Source: an uncultured Eubacterium sp.
GTDB taxonomy: Bacteria; Bacillota; Clostridia; Lachnospirales; Lachnospiraceae
Length of the DNA: 41,963 bases
Assembly (NCBI GenBank): GCA_947384955.1
Contig: CANDJC010000030.1
Coordinates: 1 to 41,963, forward strand
Direction of reading: 5' to 3'
Of this stretch, positions 32,398-41,836 are shown in pieces (position 1 is the first letter of the stretch; each line of letters begins with the position of its first letter). A program made the translations under genes and the position numbers. The notes beneath the pieces are model-generated. The model did not search any database. It was not told the DNA's origin and saw nothing but the letters and a program-made list of their open reading frames with translations.

Positions 32398-33180
32398 CTA
32401 TAGAATCTGAAACGGCTCCGTTCTTGTCTGCTGCATAATCTCCAGTTCTGGAATCTTTTCTTTCAGGTACTCCGCCATGTACGGAATAAACAGATATTCC
32501 AGTCCGTAATGCCCCGCGTCAATCACCGCCATGCCGGCTGCCGCCGCATCGATTCCGGTATGGTGGTCGATATCTCCGGTAATATACACCTGTGCTCCCG
32601 CACGCAGCGCGTTGTCTGTATTGCTCTTTCCGGCTCCCGGACAGACAGCGGCCCGCCGCACCGTCTGATTCAGATTTCCAAACACCTTTACATGTGAAAT
32701 GCCAAACTCAGACTTCACCATTTCAACGCATTCAGATACCGTCATTTCCTGCCCGAAGTCCCCTGTCTTTCCGATTCCCTGAAAAATTCCGTTTTCCACA
32801 CACGTAGCCTCAAGAGGCTCCGTGTTTTTTAAATGCAGTTTATCCGCAGCCAGCTGTGCCATGCCTGTCACATCAAAATTCGTATGCATCGCATAATAAG
32901 ACATATCAGCCCGAATCATCGTCATCAGCCTGCGCCCGACAAAATCATCGTCTGTCACCCGTTTTATCCCTTTAAAAATCAGCGGATGATGTGTCAGCAG
33001 CAAATCCGCTCCTTTTTCAGCTGCCTCCTCCACTGCTTCATCCGAAGCATCCAGCGCGATATATACGCTTTTTACCTCTTTCTCCCGCCTCCCGGCAAGC
33101 AGCCCGGGATTATCCCAGCTGCATGCATACGATTCGGCAAAACGCCTGTTTAATACTTCAATGATATCGGAACACTTCAC
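32398..33180 (-). CDS. Nif3-like dinuclear metal-centre protein
   Basis: A 260-residue Nif3/YbgI-type protein that in known members forms toroidal hexamers with a two-metal site. Visible motifs: SWDNPGLLAG near residue 21; LLTHHPLIFKG with metal histidines near residue 64; and C-terminal ITGDIDHHT and DAGHYGLE with further ligands. The length fits the short form without the PII-like insert of YqfO. It begins with GTG at 33178-33180, with AAAAAAGGAG 9 bp upstream. Biochemical function is debated in the family. It is typically found beside trmK and rpoD in Firmicutes, as here. Confidence 0.92.
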   Translation of the reverse strand: MKCSDIIEVLNRRFAESYACSWDNPGLLAGRREKEVKSVYIALDASDEAVEEAAEKGADLLLTHHPLIFKGIKRVTDDDFVGRRLMTMIRADMSYYAMHTNFDVTGMAQLAADKLHLKNTEPLEATCVENGIFQGIGKTGDFGQEMTVSECVEMVKSEFGISHVKVFGNLNQTVRRAAVCPGAGKSNTDNALRAGAQVYITGDIDHHTGIDAAAAGMAVIDAGHYGLEYLFIPYMAEYLKEKIPELEIMQQTRTEPFQIL

Positions 33181-33245
33181 TTTTTACATCTCCTTTTTTC
33201 AAAATACCAGCACCCTTTATCCCTGAAAACCCCGTCGGATTCCGG

Positions 33246-34085
33246 CTAAGCCTTCAGTATCTCCAGCAGCACTTCTGTCTCTTCCAGACGCATTTTTGCC
33301 TCTCTCTCCCTTTGTATGCGTCTGTCTTCCTTCTCTCCAAAATTTTTTTCAAAAATATTTCCAGAATCTTCTTCCGAATTTTTATCTAAAACAGCCTCTT
33401 TCCCCGCTGCAAGATGCCGCAGAATTTCGGTTTCCCTCTCCCTGTCCCGCTCTAACAGTTTTACAAGCCCCGGATGCTTTCCAAACACCGGACATTCCCC
33501 GTACTGGTCTAAAAGCTGGCGGATTCTCAGCTCATCCGCCAGCTTTTTTTTCAGAACTCCCAGCATCCTCTCTCTGTTTTTCTGATAAGCTTCATCCATC
33601 TGAGGCTTCTGCATCACTGCATGCAGCACCGGGTAAAATTTTCCAGTTTCCAAAACCAGGTCTTCTTTATCTATATATATGTTATGTTCACGCAGCCACC
33701 TGCGTACCTTCGCGATATCAGACTGCGGCCCTAATACCAGTTCTTTCAGGCCGGGCAGCAGATTCAGCCCTTCATTCAGTATCTGAATCACGGTCAGTCC
33801 GCCCATTCCGGCAATGACCACACTGTCTGCTTCGCCTTCGGAGAGCATCTGCATTCCGTCTGACAGACGTATCTGAATCCGTCCCGCAAGCCCTGCCTCT
33901 TCAATATGTTCCTGCGCCCGTTTCAGCGGCCCTTTTCTTAAGTCCATAGCAGCCGCAGCGGGACATCTGCCGCTTTGAACCAGATAAACCGGCAGAAATC
34001 CATGATCCGTCCCGATATCTGCCACCCGGTTTCCCGGCGTCACAAAATCCGCCGCCGCCTGCAGGCGTTTTGATAATTTCTGCAT
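33246..34085 (-). CDS. trmK: tRNA (adenine22-N1)-methyltransferase
   Basis: A 279-residue class I SAM-dependent methyltransferase. The SAM-binding motif VADIGTDHGFLPVYLV is near residue 20, the acidic motif is in AAMDLRKGPL, and VVIAGMGGLTVIQIL carries the family's catalytic-region motif. TrmK methylates N1 of A22 in tRNA. The C-terminal 80 residues are charged and predicted coiled, longer than the Bacillus protein (about 240 residues). Its ribosome site (GGAG) overlaps the end of rpoD, 3 bp upstream, so translation is probably coupled. Confidence 0.93.
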   Translation of the reverse strand: MQKLSKRLQAAADFVTPGNRVADIGTDHGFLPVYLVQSGRCPAAAAMDLRKGPLKRAQEHIEEAGLAGRIQIRLSDGMQMLSEGEADSVVIAGMGGLTVIQILNEGLNLLPGLKELVLGPQSDIAKVRRWLREHNIYIDKEDLVLETGKFYPVLHAVMQKPQMDEAYQKNRERMLGVLKKKLADELRIRQLLDQYGECPVFGKHPGLVKLLERDRERETEILRHLAAGKEAVLDKNSEEDSGNIFEKNFGEKEDRRIQREREAKMRLEETEVLLEILKA

Positions 34086-34088
34086 AAA

Positions 34089-35378
34089 TTACTCCAGATA
34101 GTCTTTCAGCTTGCGGCTTCTGCTCGGATGACGGAGTTTCCGCAGCGCCTTTGCCTCAATCTGGCGGATACGTTCTCTGGTAACGTTAAATTCCTTGCCG
34201 ACTTCTTCTAACGTCCTTGCCCTGCCGTCTTCTAAGCCGAAACGTAAGGTCAGCACTTTCTGTTCACGTTCTGTCAGAGTCCCGAGCACTTCTCCGAGCT
34301 GTTCTTTTAGAAGCGTAAACGCAGCGGCATCCGCCGGCACCGGCACATTGTCGTCCTGGATAAAGTCGCCGAGATGCGAATCCTCCTCTTCCCCGATTGG
34401 CGTTTCTAAGGAAACCGGTTCCTGGGAAATTTTTAAAATCTCACGCACGCGTTCTACCGGCATATTCATCTGCACGGCAATTTCCTCCGGGGCAGGCTCG
34501 CGTCCGAGTTCCTGCAGAAGCTGTCTGGAAACGCGGATTAATTTATTAATCGTTTCGACCATATGCACCGGAATGCGGATGGTCCTTGCCTGGTCTGCGA
34601 TAGCTCTGGTAATGGCCTGGCGAATCCACCATGTCGCATAGGTGGAAAATTTATATCCTTTGCGGTAATCAAACTTTTCTACGGCCTTAATCAGTCCGAG
34701 GTTTCCTTCCTGAATCAGGTCTAAAAACAGCATGCCGCGCCCTACATAGCGCTTTGCGATGCTGACGACAAGACGCAGATTGGCCTCTGCCAGCCTTTTT
34801 TTGGCATCCTCTCCGTGGTCCTGCTCTAACAAGAGGTCATAGATTTCCCGGTCTAATTCCGCCTTTTCTTCCTCTGTTTCTGCTTTTTCTTTGCGGCCGC
34901 GCAGTATCAGAATTTTTTCATGTGCAACCATGCCGTTTTCCATCTTCTGTGCCAGGTCAATTTCTTCTTCCGCACTCAGCAGCGGCACCTTGCCGATTTC
35001 CTTTAAGTACATGCGCACCGGGTCTTCAATGCTTACCCCGTCCGGCACGGTAAGGTCTATATTTTCAACCTCGACGTCATCTTCTTCGATTAAAAGGTCG
35101 GCATCGTCGTCGTCATCTGAAATGCGCAGAACGTCTACATTGTGGATTTCCAGATATTCTAACACATTTTCCAGCTGTTCGGCTGACAGACACATGCTTT
35201 GGAATGCATCACTGATTTCCTGGTATTCGAGCATATTTTTCTTCTTCTTCGCCCGCTCTACCAGCATGCTTAAGATTTCCAGAAATTTATGCTGGTCGAA
35301 TGCGGGACGCTCTGCGTTTCCATCTTTGGCCTGGTCTTTCTTTTTCATTGTCTTTTTGTTTTCTTCCATTTTCGCCAT
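34089..35378 (-). CDS. rpoD: primary sigma factor RpoD/SigA
   Basis: A 429-residue housekeeping sigma-70 factor. Region 1.2 ([20 protein letters not shown]), region 2 ([20 protein letters not shown] and [17 protein letters not shown]), region 3, and region 4.2 ([20 protein letters not shown]) are all present, ending in [16 protein letters not shown]. The N-terminus is Lys/Glu-rich with an acidic stretch ([18 protein letters not shown]). It lies between dnaG and trmK, the classic macromolecular-synthesis arrangement. AGAGGA precedes the ATG. The consensus promoters in this window fit this factor. Confidence 0.97.
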   Translation of the reverse strand: MAKMEENKKTMKKKDQAKDGNAERPAFDQHKFLEILSMLVERAKKKKNMLEYQEISDAFQSMCLSAEQLENVLEYLEIHNVDVLRISDDDDDADLLIEEDDVEVENIDLTVPDGVSIEDPVRMYLKEIGKVPLLSAEEEIDLAQKMENGMVAHEKILILRGRKEKAETEEEKAELDREIYDLLLEQDHGEDAKKRLAEANLRLVVSIAKRYVGRGMLFLDLIQEGNLGLIKAVEKFDYRKGYKFSTYATWWIRQAITRAIADQARTIRIPVHMVETINKLIRVSRQLLQELGREPAPEEIAVQMNMPVERVREILKISQEPVSLETPIGEEEDSHLGDFIQDDNVPVPADAAAFTLLKEQLGEVLGTLTEREQKVLTLRFGLEDGRARTLEEVGKEFNVTRERIRQIEAKALRKLRHPSRSRKLKDYLE

Positions 35379-35413
35379 TTATTTCATCCTCTCTTGGTTT
35401 CACATGCTTATCT

Positions 35414-37207
35414 TTACACTGGTAAATTCAGTAAAAACTCTTTCCTCCGCAATTCTTCAAGCATTTTTTTCTCCTGAAGCATCTGTTCAAACCGCTCTTT
35501 CACCCCTTGTGCGTCCTGGTTTTCACGGAGCCGCAGCAGCCTGTTTTCTTTTAATTTTAAAATCGTATCTTTTAAAGCCTTCCCGCGCTCGGCTTCGGTC
35601 TTTATTTCGGCAATGGTTTCATGAAACGCCGACACAATCTCGCGCTGGTCTTCGATATCTTCAAAATGCCCCGGTATCTGTGCCAGATGTAACGTCCCGG
35701 ATTCTAACTGCGCAAACAGCTCCGTGGCAGCCGTGCGGCACTTCTCATCCGGGAAATCCTCCGGGGTAATGTATTCGCGTATTACAGGATACAGCGCCGG
35801 CTGCTCGCTCAGCCAGGTTAACAGCAGCTTCTGCGCTTTTTTGATTCCGTCTTCCTTATGGCTTTCTTTTTTATGAATGCCGGATTTTAACGGCTCGGGC
35901 TTTCTTACCATCCCGGCCTGCATGCTGACCTGTGCCACCAGCCTGCGCAGATTTTCAAAACCGGTCTGATATTTCTGCGCAACCGCTTCTATATAATTAT
36001 TCCGCTCTATGTCCTCTGTAAATTCCAGTAATTTTCTGGCAGTTTCCTGATAGAACGCAGTTTTGCCCTGCGGATCTGTCATATCATAATTCTGCTCCAA
36101 AATACGGATTTCAAACATAAAGCTGTTTTCTGCTTCATCAATTCTTTTCTGATACTCCTGCGCGCCCAGTGCTTTGATAAATTCATCCGGGTCCTTGTAC
36201 GGCTGCATGCGGATAACCTTCGATGTAATGCCTGCTTCTTTCAGTATCGGAATCGCCCGCAGCGCTGCCTTAATACCCGCGCCATCGCTGTCAAACGTCA
36301 GATAGACTTCTTTTGCATAACGCTTTAACAGGCTGGCATGCCCGCTCGTAAACGCGGTACCGAGGGATGCCACGGCATTATCAAATCCAGCCTGGTGCAG
36401 TGCGATGACATCCATATATCCCTCGCACAGCAGCATCTGCGGACGCCTTGACTGCCTGGCCAGGTTCAGGCCGTACAGATTTCTGCTTTTATCAAAAATC
36501 TGCGTTTCCGGAGAATTTAAATATTTCGGCTCTCCTTCTCCCATCACTCTTCCGCCAAAGCCGATAATCTTATTATGCACATTCATAATCGGAAACATCG
36601 CCCTGTTCCAGAATTTATCATGCGCGCCCCGTTTTTCGTCCAGCGTAATCAGCCCGGAATCCTTCAGCAGCCTGTCGTCATAACCTTTGGACTTTAAATA
36701 ACGGTATAAATCGTCGCTGTATTTATCCGAATAGCCCAGGCCGAACTTTTTCATCGTCTCATCTGTGAGCTCACGCATTTTAAAATATTCCATGGCATGC
36801 GCGCCGCGTTCACTGCGAAGCAGCATATAATAATATTTCCCGGCTTCCCTGTTTACTTCTAAGAGCCTCGAACGGTAGTCCGATTCCCGTTTTTCCTGTT
36901 CCGAGCGCTCTTTTACCGGAAGCCGGATGCCGGCCCGTTCAGCCAGTGACTCCATGGCTTCCTGAAACGTATAATTTTCATACTGCATCAAAAACCCAAA
37001 CACATCTCCCCCGGCTCCGCATCCAAAGCAGTGATACATCTGCTTATTCTGCGATACGTTAAAAGAACCGGTTTTTTCGTTATGAAACGGACAGAGCCCG
37101 ACATAACTGCTGCCTTTTTTCTGCAGCCGCACATACCCGGATATGACGTCTACAATGTCATTCGCGGAACGCACCTCTTCTTTTATCTCATCTGAATAAA
37201 ACGGCAT
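35414..37207 (-). CDS. dnaG: DNA primase
   Basis: A 597-residue primase that makes RNA primers for replication. It has an N-terminal CHC2 zinc finger (CPFHNEKTGSF...YHCFGCG), a catalytic core with the Toprim motif LLCEGYMDVIALHQAG and acidic FDSDGAGIKAA, and a C-terminal helicase-interaction region. I chose the ATG at 37207 (MPFYSDEIKEEV) because family members start there and AAAGGA lies upstream; a longer in-frame start at 37273 would overlap dgt. The gap to rpoD is 35 bp. Confidence 0.96.
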   Translation of the reverse strand: MPFYSDEIKEEVRSANDIVDVISGYVRLQKKGSSYVGLCPFHNEKTGSFNVSQNKQMYHCFGCGAGGDVFGFLMQYENYTFQEAMESLAERAGIRLPVKERSEQEKRESDYRSRLLEVNREAGKYYYMLLRSERGAHAMEYFKMRELTDETMKKFGLGYSDKYSDDLYRYLKSKGYDDRLLKDSGLITLDEKRGAHDKFWNRAMFPIMNVHNKIIGFGGRVMGEGEPKYLNSPETQIFDKSRNLYGLNLARQSRRPQMLLCEGYMDVIALHQAGFDNAVASLGTAFTSGHASLLKRYAKEVYLTFDSDGAGIKAALRAIPILKEAGITSKVIRMQPYKDPDEFIKALGAQEYQKRIDEAENSFMFEIRILEQNYDMTDPQGKTAFYQETARKLLEFTEDIERNNYIEAVAQKYQTGFENLRRLVAQVSMQAGMVRKPEPLKSGIHKKESHKEDGIKKAQKLLLTWLSEQPALYPVIREYITPEDFPDEKCRTAATELFAQLESGTLHLAQIPGHFEDIEDQREIVSAFHETIAEIKTEAERGKALKDTILKLKENRLLRLRENQDAQGVKERFEQMLQEKKMLEELRRKEFLLNLPV

Positions 37208-37260
37208 CTGCCTGATTTCCTTTCTGTCATCCGCTGTCTGTCCCGGCCTCTGCCAGCTTT

Positions 37261-38265
37261 TTAAATCTGCCACTGCAGCGGCACGTAATATTCATTAAAT
37301 TTTGCAATTGCATACTGGTCGGTCATGCCCGCAATATAATCGCAGACTGCCCGGTCCGGCCTTTCTCCCTCTTTTATCATATCCGTAAACTGCTGCGGCA
37401 TCTGTCCGGGCCGCTTCATATAATAATAAAACAGGCGCTCTAACAGTTCTTCGGCTTTTTTTTCCTCCCGTTTTGCCACCGGATTATGATACAGATTTTG
37501 AAACATGTACCGGCGCAGCCCTTTCATGGCGTTTTCCACCTCCGGCGACATGAAAATATCATCTTTACCCATGCTGTTCGTAACAATATTATGTATTAAA
37601 GTATTCAAACGCATACGCACGCCTGTCCCCAAAATCTCCCTGTATTCCCGCGGTATATCCTCCTCGCACAGAATCCTGGCCCGGACGGCGTCATCGACAT
37701 CATGATTAATGTATGCGATTTTATCTGAGAGCCGCACAATCCTCCCTTCTAACGTAGCCGGCATGCTGCTCATCTGGTGATTTAAAATCCCGTCCCGCAC
37801 TTCTTTCGTCAGATTTAATCCTTCCCCGTGTTTTTCTAACTTTTCCACAATGCGTACACTCTGCTCATTATGCTTAAAACCCCCTTCGCACAGACTGTTC
37901 AGCATATATTCCCCGGCATGTCCAAAAGGCGTATGCCCCAGGTCATGCCCGAGAGCGATGGCTTCCGCTAAATCTTCATTTAAGCGCAGCGCTTTTGCAA
38001 TCGTACGGGCATTCTGGGACACTTCTAATGTATGGGACATACGTGTGCGGTAATGGTCGCCTTTCGGCGTCAGAAATACCTGCGTCTTATTTTTTAATCT
38101 GCGAAATGCCCTGCTGTGCAGTATTCTGTCCCTGTCACGCTGATAAACCGGACGGATATCGCACGGTTCCTCTTCGCGGTCCCTTCCGGCAGACTCATCG
38201 CTGAATGCTGCATACGGACTAAGAAGCGCATGTTCCCTTTGTTCCATTTCTTCACGTATCGTCAT
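37261..38265 (-). CDS. dgt: dGTP triphosphohydrolase (HD family)
   Basis: A 334-residue HD-domain dNTPase. Motifs: SRAFRRLKNKTQVFL; HYRTRMSHTLEVSQNAR with the first His; and ALGHDLGHTPFGHAGE, which holds the HD metal pair. It belongs to the shorter Dgt-like group (E. coli Dgt is about 505 residues). These enzymes cut dNTPs to nucleoside and triphosphate. It heads the dgt-dnaG-rpoD cluster. AGGAAGGGG lies about 9 bp before the ATG. Confidence 0.93.
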   Translation of the reverse strand: MTIREEMEQREHALLSPYAAFSDESAGRDREEEPCDIRPVYQRDRDRILHSRAFRRLKNKTQVFLTPKGDHYRTRMSHTLEVSQNARTIAKALRLNEDLAEAIALGHDLGHTPFGHAGEYMLNSLCEGGFKHNEQSVRIVEKLEKHGEGLNLTKEVRDGILNHQMSSMPATLEGRIVRLSDKIAYINHDVDDAVRARILCEEDIPREYREILGTGVRMRLNTLIHNIVTNSMGKDDIFMSPEVENAMKGLRRYMFQNLYHNPVAKREEKKAEELLERLFYYYMKRPGQMPQQFTDMIKEGERPDRAVCDYIAGMTDQYAIAKFNEYYVPLQWQI

Positions 38266-38359
38266 GAGGAAAATCCCCTTCCTTGATTTAAATTCATCCT
38301 CCTTACCTATAAAATTCTGTATTTTTTTCGAAAATCCTTTATTTTTTTCAATTTTTTTG

Positions 38360-38365
38360 TATAAT
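38360..38365 (+). promoter_or_regulatory. -10 box upstream of the GT-C membrane protein
   Basis: A perfect TATAAT follows a T-rich stretch (38342-38358), 45 bp before the start codon at 38411. No good -35 hexamer is visible at 16-18 bp; the T-tract may compensate. Confidence 0.45.
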
Positions 38366-38410
38366 CATATGAGAGCGCGTTTGAAAACGATAACACAAGG
38401 AGCTTCCCGC

Positions 38411-40231
38411 ATGCATGAATTTCTAAAAAAACAACACAATACCATATTATTTCTGTTATTTTCCGGCATCATTTTCCTTTTCCGTATCTGGTATATCAGG
38501 GACTGCAATGTACTGGCTATCCGCAACGACGAATACGGCTACTGGTCCCATGCCGCGCTGCTGACCGGACACGACTGGTCCGATGTCCTCTCCGGGCACA
38601 TGAACTGGTATTCGTACGGCTACAGCCTGATTCTGGTGCCTTTGTTCTGGTTCAGCCACAATCTTCACCTGATGTACAAAACAGCTATTGTATTTAACGG
38701 AATATTTGCCGTCCTGACCTTTTATCTGTGCATCCGGTGCGCAGTCCTTTTATTTCCCAAAATCGAACGCTGGCTGCTGCTCACCGCTTCCTTTATGGTC
38801 TGCATGTATTCTTCCTATATCACGCAGGGGCCGATTGCCTGGAGCGAAACGTTTCTGTATCTGCTTGTATGGCTGCTTTTGTATCTGTTTCTCTGTTTTG
38901 AACAGGAGCCTGACTTAAACCGCGCGCTCTGCTTAAGTCTCTGCATGGGCGGCTGTTACATTACCCATAACCGGACCATTGGCATTGTGACCGCATATAT
39001 TATGACCGTTTTGTTCCTGCGCCTGACAGATGCCATTGACTGGAAGCTTTTTGCCGCGCTGCTGCTGCCGCTAACCGCAGTTTTATTTGTCAATGTAAAC
39101 ATAAAAACATATCTCTGTATGATGGAGGGCTTCGGCCTGAAACCGAAAAACGGCATGGGCGCGCAGAAAGACCACCTGCTCTCCCTTTTAACTGTAAACG
39201 GCTGGCAGAATCTGCTCCGTGCACTCAGCGGACAGCTCTGGGGGCTTATGACCTCTTCCTTCGGGCTGTTTTACTGGGGAATGCTGCACTGCGCCGGACG
39301 CATTCTGCATGCATTCCGTACAAAAAAGCCTGGAAAGCATACTTCCTTTTACCTGTTCACGCTGCTTTCCTGTACCGGAACCTTTTTAATTTCAGCTATC
39401 AGCCTGATAGACCCGGCTTCTATTACAAACCTGAAATCCGATACAGACCTGACTTACTTTATTTATACGCGCTACGACGAGTGCATCATCGGTATCCTGC
39501 TGCTTTTGGGCTTTTTTGAATCTGCTTTCCAAAGGCGGAAGCTGCAGTCAGTGCTGTACACGGCCGGCGAAGTCTTATTTTATACTGCCGTAAGCATTGT
39601 ATTATATTTTAACCTGCAAAGAATCGAAGATACCTGGCATTACCGCTCCTTCTGCGCAGCAGGAATCGGGTTTTACCGGCTGTTTTCCGAGGAATTTTCA
39701 CTTCGCTGGTGTATTATCATAGGTGTGACTGTATCTCTGGCGCTGTTTCTTCTATGCTGCCTGTATCGGATGCGGTTTCAGAAACGGTATTTAGCTGCCG
39801 CCTGTCTTATGCTGACCGTGGTCTTTATCCCATCCGGCCTGTATTCAGCAAAAATCGGCACCATTAATTCCCAGCTTGGTAAAGTGTCTTCTGGAAATCT
39901 GGACCTGTATGGTCAGCTGAAGGATGTGGTCAGTGACCGGGATGTATACTGTACACTGGATGATACCAAAAACTACCGGATTGCATACGAACTGCAGGTA
40001 AACCTCATTGACACTCACGTCTATTCTATTACATTGGAAGATCTTCCCGCACAGGAAGAAGGATATTTTATCTGCTGCAGCAGCGGTGACCTCGGTAATT
40101 TTGAAGGAGATGATTATTACATGCTGACACAGAGCAGATATTATGCCGCTGTTGTAAAAGGAGATGCACTGGCCGAAGAGGTATCTGCGAAAACCGGGAA
40201 AGAGCTGGTAAACCTGGATGTCCTGGAATAG
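38411..40231 (+). CDS. GT-C-type membrane glycosyltransferase-like protein
   Basis: A 606-residue polytopic membrane protein with about 11-12 hydrophobic helices and a C-terminal extracytoplasmic segment of about 110 residues. After the first helix, AIRNDEYGYWSHAALL has the acidic D-E pair seen in the first outer loop of GT-C glycosyltransferases (GT39/GT83, ArnT-like), which use polyprenyl-phosphate sugars; CYITHNRTIGIV is also family-like. I chose the ATG at 38411 because AAGGAG is 10 bp upstream; the open frame extends back to 38264 without a ribosome site. It stands alone, divergent from dgt; acceptor and donor are unknown. Confidence 0.78.
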   Translation: MHEFLKKQHNTILFLLFSGIIFLFRIWYIRDCNVLAIRNDEYGYWSHAALLTGHDWSDVLSGHMNWYSYGYSLILVPLFWFSHNLHLMYKTAIVFNGIFAVLTFYLCIRCAVLLFPKIERWLLLTASFMVCMYSSYITQGPIAWSETFLYLLVWLLLYLFLCFEQEPDLNRALCLSLCMGGCYITHNRTIGIVTAYIMTVLFLRLTDAIDWKLFAALLLPLTAVLFVNVNIKTYLCMMEGFGLKPKNGMGAQKDHLLSLLTVNGWQNLLRALSGQLWGLMTSSFGLFYWGMLHCAGRILHAFRTKKPGKHTSFYLFTLLSCTGTFLISAISLIDPASITNLKSDTDLTYFIYTRYDECIIGILLLLGFFESAFQRRKLQSVLYTAGEVLFYTAVSIVLYFNLQRIEDTWHYRSFCAAGIGFYRLFSEEFSLRWCIIIGVTVSLALFLLCCLYRMRFQKRYLAAACLMLTVVFIPSGLYSAKIGTINSQLGKVSSGNLDLYGQLKDVVSDRDVYCTLDDTKNYRIAYELQVNLIDTHVYSITLEDLPAQEEGYFICCSSGDLGNFEGDDYYMLTQSRYYAAVVKGDALAEEVSAKTGKELVNLDVLE

Positions 40232-40355
40232 GTTTCCTGCCAGTACCGGTTTTTCGCCGGAAACGGTGTTTGTATAAGCTGCCGGCTAAAATTCCGGCAC
40301 TGCAGATGGAACCGGCAGTTTCTGGAAGCGCTGGCAGCTGTAAAATAAAAAGGAT

Positions 40356-40400
40356 GCAGAAAAAAATAAGAACCCGAAAACCGGATTCCTATTTTTCTGC
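40356..40400. terminator. bidirectional terminator
   Basis: AATAAGAACCCG (40365-40376) pairs, with G-U allowance, with CGGATTCCTATT (40382-40393). T-tracts flank both sides: TTTTTTC on the minus strand, ending tRNA-Leu(CAG), and TTTTTC on the plus strand, ending the GT-C gene. Confidence 0.78.
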
Positions 40401-40408
40401 TCTGCAAG

Positions 40409-40492
40409 TGCAGAAGATGGGACTTGAACCCACACGACATTGCTGCCACAGGCACCTGAAGCCTGCGCGTCTGCCAATTCCGCCACTTCTGC
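40409..40492 (-). tRNA. tRNA-Leu (anticodon CAG)
   Basis: On the minus strand the acceptor stem GCAGAAG pairs with CTTCTGC, with discriminator A. The anticodon stem CAGGC/GCCTG encloses TTCAGGT, giving CAG (reads CUG). A long variable arm and T-arm GGTTCAAGTCCC follow. No encoded CCA. Confidence 0.96.
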
Positions 40493-40506
40493 TTGGCACA
40501 ATAGGT

Positions 40507-40535
40507 ATATTACACTATATAGCAGAATTCGTCAA
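40507..40535 (-). promoter_or_regulatory. promoter of tRNA-Leu(CAG)
   Basis: On the minus strand TTGACG, a 17-bp spacer and TAATAT, about 15 bp before the tRNA 5' end. Same spacing and -10 box as the other tRNA-Leu promoter at 108-136. Confidence 0.7.
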
Positions 40536-40617
40536 GGGGGTTTTTGAAAATTTTTTCATTTTTTGTGGCTGTTTGGGTGAGGGTGTGTGTTTATGGTGTG
40601 TTTATGGCCCCTCGGAC

Positions 40618-40857
40618 GCCGGGTGACGGGAAGATGCACTGGCTTCCTGTGACGGCTCCGGAATGTTAAGAATCCCTAAGCATTCTGCTTCTGCGCTGTG
40701 GTACCGGACGGACCGCGGCACCTATTCGCCCTGGCTTTCTGCCAGCAGCTACCGGTGCCGCTTCGGCTTCGCCGCCTGGTTATTGGGCAGAATGCTAAGG
40801 GATTCTAAACATTCCTCCGATGTCACAGGAAGCCAGTGCATCTTCCCGTCACCCGGC
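40618..40857 (-). repeat. palindromic structured element, copy D
   Basis: Terminal arms pair perfectly over 36 bp (start GCCGGGTGACGGGAAGATGC, end with its complement). Relative to copies A and C the arm has GCAC/GTGC in place of GCCC/GGGC or GGCC/GGCC, and an inner G-C pair is replaced by A-T (CTTAGC/GCTTAG), so changes occur on both sides. Orientation is opposite to A, C and E. Array 2 starts at its right edge. Confidence 0.92.
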
Positions 40858-41735
40858 TGGTTTTCGCTGGCTTTACTTGAAATTGCCTGTCACCTGACTG
40901 ATTTTCACTGGCTTTACTTGAAGTTGTCCGTCACTCGGCTGGTTTTACTTGAAATCATCTGTTATCCGGCTGGTTTTCGCTGGCTTTACTTGAAATTGCC
41001 TGTTACCCGGCTGGCTTTACTTGATTTCGCCTGTTACCTGGCTGATTTTCACTGGCTTTACTTGAATTCGCCTGTCACTCAGCTGGTTTTCACTGGCTTT
41101 ACTTGAATTCGTCTGTACCCGGCTGGTTCGCTGGTTTTACTTGGAATCGCCTGTCACTCGGCTGGTTTTACTTGAAGTTGCCCGTCACTCGGCTGGTTTT
41201 ACTTGAATTCGCCTGTTACCCGGCTGGTTTTCGCTGGTTTTACTTGAAATTGCCTGTCACCTGACTGGTTTTACTTGAAATCACCTGTTACCTGGCTGGT
41301 TTTCACTGGCTTTACTTGAATTCGCCTGTCACTCAGCTGGTTTTCACTGGCTTTACTTGAATTCGTCTGTACCCGGCTGGTTCGCTGGTTTTACTTGGAA
41401 TCGCCTGTCACTCGGCTGGTTTTACTTGAATTCGCCTGTTACCCGGCTGGTTTTACTTGAATTCGCCCGTCACTCGGCTGATTTTAATTGAATTCGCCTG
41501 TTACCCGGCTGGTTTTACTTGATTTCGTCTGTTACCCGGCTGGTTTTCGCTGGTTTTACTTGATTTCGCCCGTCACTCGGCTGATTTTCACTGGTTTTAC
41601 TTGATTTCATTTGTTACCCGGCTGGTTCACTGGTTTTACTTGATTTCGCCTGTTACCTGGCTGGTTTTCGCCGGTTTTACATAAACCGCCTGTCACCCGG
41701 CTGATTTTCACTGGTTTTACTTGAAATCGCCAGAC
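40854..41735. repeat. tandem array 2, about 24 units of 31 or 41 bp
   Basis: Units have the form CGGCTGGTTTT(CGCTGGTTTT)ACTTGAATTCG followed by CCTGTCAC or CCTGTTAC. Long units (about 41 bp) carry an extra TTTTCGCTGG-like duplication and short units (about 31 bp) lack it. About 24 ACTTGA-type cores can be counted. A block of about 140 bp near 41036 recurs near 41290, so the array has also grown by larger duplication. It lies between element copies D and E. No supportable gene; both strands are broken by stops. Confidence 0.92.
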
Positions 41736-41836
41736 GCTCTGCTGAATATTTATATACATCAGACATTCTATAAACTGCCGCCGGATTATATCTATTCCGC
41801 ACCCAAAATGTCTCATATAACGTCTGCCACAAAACA

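Noticed and set aside
34891-35769. 292-codon plus-strand open frame opposite rpoD and dnaG
   Set aside because: Ser-rich shadow of two essential genes with normal coding patterns on the other strand.
38264-38410. N-terminal extension of the GT-C protein to 38264
   Set aside because: There is no ribosome site, it overlaps the dgt start and the -10 box; the ATG at 38411 has AAGGAG and precedes a normal first membrane helix.
40854-41735. The tandem array as a CRISPR array
   Set aside because: Units are contiguous with no unique spacers of constant length, individual repeats vary, and there are no cas genes nearby. Array 1 at 29452-29870 fails in the same way.
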